Positions 32,537-37,760 of a stretch of DNA of 37,760 bases are shown piece by piece. A program made the position numbers and the translations under genes. This stretch comes from Chitinophagaceae bacterium. Lineage in GTDB: Bacteria > Bacteroidota > Bacteroidia > Chitinophagales > Chitinophagaceae. Where the stretch lies: positions 1 to 37,760 of the forward strand of contig JAFBAN010000126.1 in the NCBI GenBank assembly GCA_019247775.1. Reading direction: 5' to 3'. Within the stretch, counting starts at the first letter, position 1. Each line of letters opens with the position of its first letter. The notes under the pieces are model-generated. The model searched no databases. It was given only the letters and a program-made list of their open reading frames with translations, and had not been told where the DNA came from.

Positions 32537-33592
32537 TTATCGGGTATACCAGTCGTGCATCGCATTTACAAGCATGGTATTCTCCTGCTCGGTACCAACC
32601 GTGATGCGGAGACAATCCTCACACAGTTTAACATTGCTCCGGTCGCGCACCACAATGCCCTTTTCCAGCAGAAATCCGTACACCTGGCGGGCGTCCCTGA
32701 TCTTTACCAGTATAAAATTGGCGTCAGAAGGGTATACTTTTTCAACGCCCGGCATCGATCGAAATACCTCGCTCAGGGCCTCACGCATATCAACCAGTAA
32801 CCGGATCATATCGTTCACCTGTCCAACTTCCTCCAGTGCCCGCAATGCCAGTTCCTGGCTGGCCTGACTGATATTATAAGGCGGTTTTACCCGGCCCAGC
32901 AATTCAATGATCGCTTCGGAAGCGAAAGCCATACCTACCCGCAAGCCGGCAAGGCCCCAGGCCTTGCTGAAGGTCTGCATCACCACCAGGTTGGGATAAT
33001 CGGCCAGGTCCTGGATAAATGATTTTTGCCGCGCAAAATTGATATAGGCTTCATCGATAACTACGATACCGTCAAAATTATTCAGCACCATTTCTACATC
33101 CTCTCTCCGCAGCGAATTGCCCGTGGGATTATTGGGCGAACAAAGCCAGATGATCTTCGTGTTTGCATCTGCCAGGTTCTCCAGGTGTACCAGGTCCAGC
33201 TGAAAATCTTCCAGCAATAAGGCTTTTTTAACGGCCACATCATTGATGTTGGCGCTTACTTCGTACATGCCGTAAGTAGGGGGACAAATAATGGTATTGT
33301 CTTTGCCCGGCTCGCAGAAACAGCGGAACAGCAGGTCGATGCATTCGTCGCTGCCATTACCCAGGAAAATATGTTCGGGCCCAATGCCTTTGATTGCCGA
33401 CAATTTTTCCCTGATCGCCCGCTGGTGAGGATCGGGATAACGGTTATACCATTTCGTCAGCGGCGAACCGAGGCTGTTCTCGTTCGCATCGAGGAATACT
33501 TTTGCCTCGCCGCTGAATTCATCGCGCGCGGAGGAATAAGGTACCAGCTTGCGGATGTTGTCCCTGGTGAGTTTATCGAGATCGAATGCCAT
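32537..33592 (-). CDS. hisC: Histidinol-phosphate aminotransferase
   Basis: A 351-residue PLP aminotransferase of fold type I that makes histidinol phosphate. The PLP Lys is in FSKAWGLAGLRVG (about 210); LDANENSLGSP, RYPDPHQ, LGNGSDECIDLL, CSPNNPTGNSLRRE and VIDEAYINF are typical of HisC. It begins 1 bp after the GNAT stop. Confidence 0.97.
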   Translation of the reverse strand: MAFDLDKLTRDNIRKLVPYSSARDEFSGEAKVFLDANENSLGSPLTKWYNRYPDPHQRAIREKLSAIKGIGPEHIFLGNGSDECIDLLFRCFCEPGKDNTIICPPTYGMYEVSANINDVAVKKALLLEDFQLDLVHLENLADANTKIIWLCSPNNPTGNSLRREDVEMVLNNFDGIVVIDEAYINFARQKSFIQDLADYPNLVVMQTFSKAWGLAGLRVGMAFASEAIIELLGRVKPPYNISQASQELALRALEEVGQVNDMIRLLVDMREALSEVFRSMPGVEKVYPSDANFILVKIRDARQVYGFLLEKGIVVRDRSNVKLCEDCLRITVGTEQENTMLVNAMHDWYTR

Positions 33593-33593
33593 C

Positions 33594-34013
33594 TTATAGT
33601 TTGCGTTGATAGTGAAATCCTACGATCTTATAGTTCTGATTGGCCCAGAATTTTTGCCCGGCCGAATTATTGACATAGCAATTCAGTTCTGAAGCGATAC
33701 AGCCCTGCGATCTGCCGTATGCATAGATCCATTCCATCAGCTGCTCGCCAATACCCTGCCCGCGGTAATCGGGATGAATGATCACATTGTCGGGCTCGAT
33801 ATGTTTGCCCACATAATATTTTGTCATAATCCATAGTCCGGATACACCGATCAGTTTTTCCCCTTCGTAAACGCCCACGCATTCATAGGTCTGTTGCTGC
33901 ATTTCTTTCAGCCGCTCACGTAGCATATCGATGCCGATCTTGTCGTTCAGTAACTGCAGGAACGGAATAATGCATTCAAGCTGGTGTTTGGGTATGAGCC
34001 GGAACGATATCAT
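33594..34013 (-). CDS. GNAT family N-acetyltransferase within the his operon
   Basis: A 139-residue acetyltransferase of the GNAT fold. The acetyl-CoA loop is VIIHPDYRGQGIGEQLMEWI (about 77-96), with the earlier strand GVYEGEKLIGVSGLWIM and the later GCIASELNCYVNNSAGQKFWANQNYKIVGFHY. Its ATG overlaps the hisD stop by 4 bp and its stop is 1 bp from hisC, so it is translated as part of the his operon. No step of histidine synthesis needs an acetyltransferase; it could modify an intermediate, an analogue or a protein, but the substrate is unknown. Confidence 0.88.
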   Translation of the reverse strand: MISFRLIPKHQLECIIPFLQLLNDKIGIDMLRERLKEMQQQTYECVGVYEGEKLIGVSGLWIMTKYYVGKHIEPDNVIIHPDYRGQGIGEQLMEWIYAYGRSQGCIASELNCYVNNSAGQKFWANQNYKIVGFHYQRKL

Positions 34014-35299
34014 CGGTCAGTTTTTTTATCGAGTCTTATCTGCACTGCTCTCCGGTGTGCATCCAGTCCTTCGGCTGCTGCCATCTGCATTACAGTGTCG
34101 CCGATCGTCTGCAATCCTGTTTTGCTCAGCTTCTGGTAGCTGATCTTTTTCACAAAGCTGTCTACGCTAACCCCGCTGTAAGCCCTGGCAAAACCATTTG
34201 TAGGCAGGGTATGGTTGGTACCGCTGGCATAATCGCCCACACTTTCCGGCGAATAGTTGCCGAGGAATACCGAGCCCGCATTGACGATCCGTTCAGCGAT
34301 CGCATCTGCCTGTTCGCAGGCGATGATCAGGTGTTCGGCGGCATAGGCGTTGACAAGATCCGTAGCCTCATCCATATTCTTTACCAGTATCGCCGTACTG
34401 TTCTCCAGCGCTCTTGTGGCCAGGTCCCTGCGCGGCAGCTGCGCCAGCTGAATCTCAAGTTGCTGCTGTACCTGATCTACCAGGTCCGCATTATCTGTTA
34501 CCAGCAGCACCTGGCTATCAGCTCCATGTTCGGCCTGGCTCAAAAGGTCTGCTGCCACGAATGCAGGCTCGGCACCCGCATCTGCCAGCACACAGACTTC
34601 ACTGGGACCGGCCGGCATGTCTATTGCGATGCCTTCCTGCTGCGCCAGTTGTTTGGCCAGTGTTACGTATTGATTGCCCGGACCGAACAGCTTATACACT
34701 TTTGGCACCGTTGCCGTACCGTAAGCCATCGCAGCAATAGCTTGCACGCCGCCGATCTTGAAAATTTTTGTGATGCCTGCCAGCTGCGCGCTGAATAAAA
34801 TAGCGGGATGGAGTTTACCTGCTTTATCAGGCGGCGAGCAGAGAATGATCTCTTTGCAGCCCGCGAGTTTTGCCGGGATACCCAGCATCAGTACCGTCGA
34901 AAACAGGGGAGCTGTACCGCCCGGGATATAAAGACCCACTTTTTCGATGCCGATATTTTTTCGCCAGCACAATACACCCGGCATGGTTTCGATCTGCGCG
35001 GCATTGTCTGTTTGACTCTCATGAAACAGCGTAATGTTGGCAGCGGCCTGCCGGATCGCGTTCCGGAGCGAAGCTTCGACCAGTGCCGTTGCTTCCGCCA
35101 GTTCAGATGCACTCACTGCAAAATGTTCGAGTCTCACACCATCGAATTGCTCTGTGAATTTTGTTACTGCATCGTCGCCCTCCTGCCGTACCGAGTCCAT
35201 CACGGCTTTCACTTTCTCCGTCAAAGCCTGGGTATTCAGCGCAGGGCGCTGCAGTAATGCCTGCCATTCTTTCTGCGGTGGATATTTGACCAGTTTCAT
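34010..35299 (-). CDS. hisD: Histidinol dehydrogenase
   Basis: A 429-residue Zn enzyme oxidising histidinol to histidine. Family stretches: KVGLYIPGGTAPLFSTVLM, GGVQAIAAMAYGT, KLFGPGNQYVTLAK, DMPAGPSEVCVLAD, DLLSQAEHGADSQ (Zn-site His/Gln), and NAYAAEHLIIACE with the catalytic Glu-His. Length is normal. It follows hisG by 23 bp. Confidence 0.97.
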   Translation of the reverse strand: MKLVKYPPQKEWQALLQRPALNTQALTEKVKAVMDSVRQEGDDAVTKFTEQFDGVRLEHFAVSASELAEATALVEASLRNAIRQAAANITLFHESQTDNAAQIETMPGVLCWRKNIGIEKVGLYIPGGTAPLFSTVLMLGIPAKLAGCKEIILCSPPDKAGKLHPAILFSAQLAGITKIFKIGGVQAIAAMAYGTATVPKVYKLFGPGNQYVTLAKQLAQQEGIAIDMPAGPSEVCVLADAGAEPAFVAADLLSQAEHGADSQVLLVTDNADLVDQVQQQLEIQLAQLPRRDLATRALENSTAILVKNMDEATDLVNAYAAEHLIIACEQADAIAERIVNAGSVFLGNYSPESVGDYASGTNHTLPTNGFARAYSGVSVDSFVKKISYQKLSKTGLQTIGDTVMQMAAAEGLDAHRRAVQIRLDKKTDR

Positions 35300-35322
35300 T
35301 TACGATTCGTTTGCAGACCGGT

Positions 35323-36204
35323 TTATACGATCATTTTTTCAATAGGCACGACGAGGATTCCCTGCGCGCCTGCCGCTTTCAGTTGTTCGATGATCTCCCA
35401 GAAATCATTTTCGTTCAATACGCTGTGCACACTGCTCCAGCCGGGTTCGGCCAGCGGCAGTACGGTGGGGCTTTTCATGCCCGGCAGTAAAGAAATGATC
35501 TCCTTAAGTTTATCGTTAGGCGCATTGAGCAGGATGTATTTGTTGTTCTTCGCTTTTTTGACCGACTGGATCCTGAACAACAGCCGCTGCAGCAATTGTT
35601 GCCTCGCCGCATCCAGGTTTTCATTCTTCACAAGCACAGCCTGCGACTGGAGGATGGTTTCAGCTTCTTTCAGGCCATTCATGAACAGGGTGGATCCGCT
35701 GCTCACAAGATCGCAGATCGCGTCGGCCAGGCCGATACCGGGGGCGATCTCCACACTGCCGCTGATCTCATGGATCTCGGCGCTGACCCCATTTTCTTTC
35801 AGGAATTTTTCAACGATCACCGGATAGCTGGTAGCAATGCGCTTGCCCGATAGAAAAGATGCGTCCTGGTAACTCTCATTCCTTCGCACCGCCATGCTCA
35901 GCCTGCATTTTCCGAAACCCAGCTTTTCAACCACATTCACTTTCTTGTTCTTTTCGTACACTACATTCTCCCCTACAAAGCCGATATCGGCTACTGCATC
36001 TTCCACGTATTGGGGGATATCATCGTCGCGCAGAAAATAAACCTCGATCGGAAAATTACTGGCTTCGGCTTTCAGCTTATTGACGCCATTGCTGATATCG
36101 ATCCCGCATTCCTTCAGTAAGCGGATGGAGTCTTCATGCAGCCTGCCGCTTTTCTGGATGGCGAGTTTGAGTTTCGGGCTTTCTTCCTGTTTTACCTGCT
36201 TCAT
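35323..36204 (-). CDS. hisG: ATP phosphoribosyltransferase (long form)
   Basis: A 293-residue first enzyme of histidine synthesis, joining ATP and PRPP. The catalytic domains (about 1-220) have LKLAIQKSGRLHEDS, DDDIPQYVEDAVADIGFVGEN, FGKCRLSMAV, RIATSYPVIVEKFL and EIAPGIGLADAICDLVSSGSTL with the PRPP loop. The C-terminal part (about 221-293, ending GAQGILVVPIEKMI) is the ACT-like domain for feedback inhibition by histidine, so no HisZ partner is needed. It is the first structural gene after the his attenuator, whose U run ends about 30 bp upstream. Confidence 0.97.
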   Translation of the reverse strand: MKQVKQEESPKLKLAIQKSGRLHEDSIRLLKECGIDISNGVNKLKAEASNFPIEVYFLRDDDIPQYVEDAVADIGFVGENVVYEKNKKVNVVEKLGFGKCRLSMAVRRNESYQDASFLSGKRIATSYPVIVEKFLKENGVSAEIHEISGSVEIAPGIGLADAICDLVSSGSTLFMNGLKEAETILQSQAVLVKNENLDAARQQLLQRLLFRIQSVKKAKNNKYILLNAPNDKLKEIISLLPGMKSPTVLPLAEPGWSSVHSVLNENDFWEIIEQLKAAGAQGILVVPIEKMIV

Positions 36205-36234
36205 AATATGGGTCCGGGCCAGCCGGACAGTTTT

Positions 36235-36268
36235 AAAAAAATAAGGGCCTACCTTCCGGTAAGCCCTT
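36235..36268 (-). terminator. his operon attenuator (intrinsic terminator)
   Basis: On the minus strand AAGGGCTTACC pairs with GGTAGGCCCTT (11 bp with one G-T pair) around a GGAA loop, and is followed by seven T after one A. It lies between the His-rich leader peptide and hisG. A second GGTAGGC (36304-36310), overlapping the leader stop codon, can pair with GCTTACC of the 5' arm as the antiterminator. Confidence 0.92.
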
Positions 36269-36305
36269 TAATGTTTTTTATGTGACCAGCACAAAACACC
36301 GTAGC

Positions 36306-36356
36306 CTACCCCTGGGGTAAGTAATGATGGTGGTGAGTATGTGCGAATGTTCTCAT
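36306..36356 (-). CDS. hisL: his leader peptide
   Basis: A 16-codon reading frame, MRTFAHTHHHHYLPQG, with five His codons, four of them consecutive (36324-36335). Its TAG stop lies inside the GGTAGGC segment that mimics the terminator 3' arm. The presumed control: stalling at the His run leaves that segment free to pair with the terminator 5' arm and allows read-through into hisG; a ribosome reaching the stop covers it and permits termination. CCCC/GGGG within codons 14-16 could form a competing short hairpin. The ATG is 7 bp after a perfect -7 box; no Shine-Dalgarno sequence is visible. Confidence 0.93.
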   Translation of the reverse strand: MRTFAHTHHHHYLPQG

Positions 36357-36363
36357 TGAGGCA

Positions 36364-36395
36364 CAAAAGTAAAGGCATCGGCAGTTCCGGGCAAA
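36364..36395 (-). promoter_or_regulatory. his operon promoter
   Basis: On the minus strand TTTG (36392-36395), a 20-bp spacer and TACTTTTG (36364-36371) match the Bacteroidota -33/-7 consensus exactly. It ends 7 bp before the hisL ATG, so the transcript may begin at or just before the start codon. Confidence 0.75.
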
Positions 36396-36471
36396 TTTTT
36401 TTATGTATTGGTGCCAACTGCTCCGTCCGAACGGGGTTTTTATAAGTATCTTGGATTCCCAAAATCTGCCG

Positions 36472-37260
36472 ATGCGTACATACTGGGCTGCTTTACTAAG
36501 CGGCATCATCCTGGCGGGATGTGCCTCCTCCCGTCAGGGACTTGCGGGAAAAAAACTCGTTTGGCACGACGAATTCGACCATGCAGGCCTGCCCGATGCT
36601 TCCAGATGGAGCTACGATGTGGGCGGACATGGCTGGGGCAACCAGGAGCTGCAGTACTATACTGCCGCAAAACCGGAGAATGCCCGGGTAGAGAACGGCC
36701 ATCTCATTATCGAGGCCCGAAAGGAATCGGTTGGTAAGAATGCATACACGTCGGCCAGGCTGGTCACCAAAGGCAAGGGCGACTGGACTTATGGCCGCAT
36801 CGATGTTCGCGCAAAACTGCCCAAAGGCGTGGGTACCTGGCCCGCTATCTGGATGCTCGGTTCCACTACTCCGCTCAAATGGCCCGATGACGGCGAGATT
36901 GATATCATGGAGCATGTTGGGTATGACCAGGGAAAGATCCATGGCTCGGTACACTGCAAAAAATACTATCATTCCATCGGTACGCAGAAAACGGCCACGA
37001 CAATGGTGCCGGACTGCAGTGAGAACTTTCATGTATACTCGCTCGAGTGGGATGCCGAAAAGATCACGGTGCTGGTGGATAACAAAGCCTATTTCACATT
37101 CAACAATGAACACAGCGGCGCGGAAGCCTGGCCTTTCAATAAACCATTTCACCTGCTGCTGAATATTGCGGTGGGCGGCGGCTGGGGCGGACAGAAAGGT
37201 GTGGATGAATCCATCTTCCCGCAAAAAATGGAAGTGGATTATGTAAGGGTATATCAATAA
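36472..37260 (+). CDS. Glycoside hydrolase family 16 lipoprotein
   Basis: A 262-residue lipoprotein (lipobox ILAGC, Cys at 17) with one GH16 jelly-roll domain. The catalytic motif is DDGEIDIMEHVG: nucleophile Glu at about 142, Asp 144, acid/base Glu 147. WHDEFD, WGNQELQYYT and WPAIWMLG are typical of the laminarinase (beta-1,3-glucanase) branch, and LLLNIAVGGGWGG forms the later strand. It probably cuts beta-glucan at the cell surface; exact substrate not provable. The ATG at 36472 begins the signal peptide. The S9-type peptidase gene follows after 18 bp. Confidence 0.92.
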   Translation: MRTYWAALLSGIILAGCASSRQGLAGKKLVWHDEFDHAGLPDASRWSYDVGGHGWGNQELQYYTAAKPENARVENGHLIIEARKESVGKNAYTSARLVTKGKGDWTYGRIDVRAKLPKGVGTWPAIWMLGSTTPLKWPDDGEIDIMEHVGYDQGKIHGSVHCKKYYHSIGTQKTATTMVPDCSENFHVYSLEWDAEKITVLVDNKAYFTFNNEHSGAEAWPFNKPFHLLLNIAVGGGWGGQKGVDESIFPQKMEVDYVRVYQ

Positions 37261-37278
37261 CTCAATCAAACTATAGCT

Positions 37279-37760
37279 ATGAAAAAACTGTTGCTCATTG
37301 TTTTTCTACTGGGTGGCGTGGTCTCCACGTTTGCACAGGATGCCGTCAGTTACCAGCTTCCACCAAAAGAAATGGCCGACCTGCTGCTTGCCAAGCCAAC
37401 GCCGGGCGTTAATATCGACAGCAAAGGCGAATGGATGCTGCTGGCAGAGCGCAACTCCTATCCTACCGTTGAAGAGCTCGGGCAGCCGGAACTGCGTATT
37501 GCCGGCATGCGCCTGAACCCGAATAACTATTCGCCCAGCCGGCAGAATTTCATCAACAATTTCACGCTTAAAAATATCAGGTCGGGTGAGGAGTACAAGA
37601 TCGCCGGTCTGCCTGCAGGCATGCTTGCGGGCAATGTAAGCTGGAGCCCGTCTGAAAAAAAGATCGCGTTTACCAGTACCAGCGGCAGCCGGGTTGACCT
37701 GTACACGATCGATGTTGCCGCCAAAAAAGCAACAAAGATCAATAAGCAGCCGCTGAACAC
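37279..37760 (+). CDS. S9-type (prolyl oligopeptidase family) peptidase, N-terminal part
   Basis: The first 160 codons of a gene running off the window. A signal peptide (MKKLLLIVFLLGGVVSTFAQ) is followed by YQLPPKEMADLLLAKPTPGV and the propeller-like start WSPSEKKIAFTSTSGSRVDLYTID, which resembles exported Bacteroidota S9 peptidases of the acylaminoacyl/glutamyl-peptidase type. The catalytic C-terminal domain is not in the window, so the class is inferred from the N-terminus only. It probably shares a transcript with the GH16 gene. Confidence 0.7.
   Translation, partial: MKKLLLIVFLLGGVVSTFAQDAVSYQLPPKEMADLLLAKPTPGVNIDSKGEWMLLAERNSYPTVEELGQPELRIAGMRLNPNNYSPSRQNFINNFTLKNIRSGEEYKIAGLPAGMLAGNVSWSPSEKKIAFTSTSGSRVDLYTIDVAAKKATKINKQPLN

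Noticed and set aside
36421..36441. Small hairpin (CTCCGT/ACGGGG) plus T run before the GH16 gene as an attenuator
   Set aside because: The stem is only 6 bp with a G-T pair and there is no leader peptide or alternative pairing visible.
36306..36509. Longer minus-strand frame of 67 codons ending in the His-rich peptide
   Set aside because: The upstream part crosses the his promoter and overlaps the divergent GH16 start; the ATG at 36356 directly after the -7 box is a better start.

Overview
The window looks like a chromosomal segment of a Bacteroidota bacterium, most likely Chitinophagaceae or a near relative (inferred from protein types and promoter style, not from a search). The evidence is outer-membrane beta-barrel/TonB-type proteins with carboxypeptidase-like N-terminal domains, a DUF4369-like TlpA thioredoxin, the trpEGDCFBA gene order, long-form HisG, bifunctional HisB and HisIE, weak Shine-Dalgarno sequences and TAnnTTTG-type -7 boxes.

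Layout. 1-5.5 kb: a DUF445 protein, a large outer-membrane barrel protein followed by a heptamer repeat and a terminator, then (minus strand) pcm, a small lipoprotein and an HD-domain phosphohydrolase. 5.2-5.5 kb: a repeat-rich spacer. 5.5-7.8 kb (minus): phosphohexomutase and a PyrR-like phosphoribosyltransferase. 7.9-13.7 kb (mostly plus): a membrane Fe-S protein (HdrC-like) and an HdrB-like CCG protein, separated by a cupin, a frameshifted outer-membrane protein gene and a LysE exporter, then three small genes ending in a VOC protein. 13.9-16.8 kb: a second large barrel protein (minus) and an ArsC/Spx-like protein (plus).

16.8-36.4 kb is an amino-acid biosynthesis block on the minus strand. 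Read in the direction of transcription it is: his leader/attenuator - hisG - hisD - GNAT - hisC - PQQ-type sugar dehydrogenase - cytochrome c - hisB; then two plus-strand genes (amidohydrolase, DUF2147); then trp leader/attenuator - trpE - trpG - trpD - trpC - trpF - trpB - trpA - hisH - hisA - hisF - hisIE - tlpA. The whole histidine pathway and the whole chorismate-to-tryptophan pathway are therefore present, but the trp operon sits between the early and late his genes. A tRNA-Gly(CCC) gene lies on the opposite strand in the trpA-hisH junction. 36.4-37.8 kb: a GH16 lipoprotein and the start of an S9-type peptidase cut by the window end.

The most notable find is a matched pair of ribosome-mediated attenuators. 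Upstream of trpE is a 19-residue leader peptide with three consecutive Trp codons; upstream of hisG is a 16-residue leader peptide with five His codons, four consecutive. Each is followed by a strong intrinsic terminator. In each, a short sequence at or just before the leader stop codon duplicates part of the terminator 3' arm and can serve as the antiterminator strand. Both have TTTG-N20-(TAnnTTTG-like) promoters ending only 6-7 nt before the leader ATG, so the leader peptides may be translated from nearly leaderless transcripts. If there is no internal promoter, the Trp attenuator would also control the late histidine genes.

Several families of intergenic repeats (CTCTGCG/CTCTGTG-type inverted repeats, a GGAGTYW heptamer array, a TCCATAGTCCAT-type inverted repeat) are scattered between genes, including inside the biosynthetic operons.
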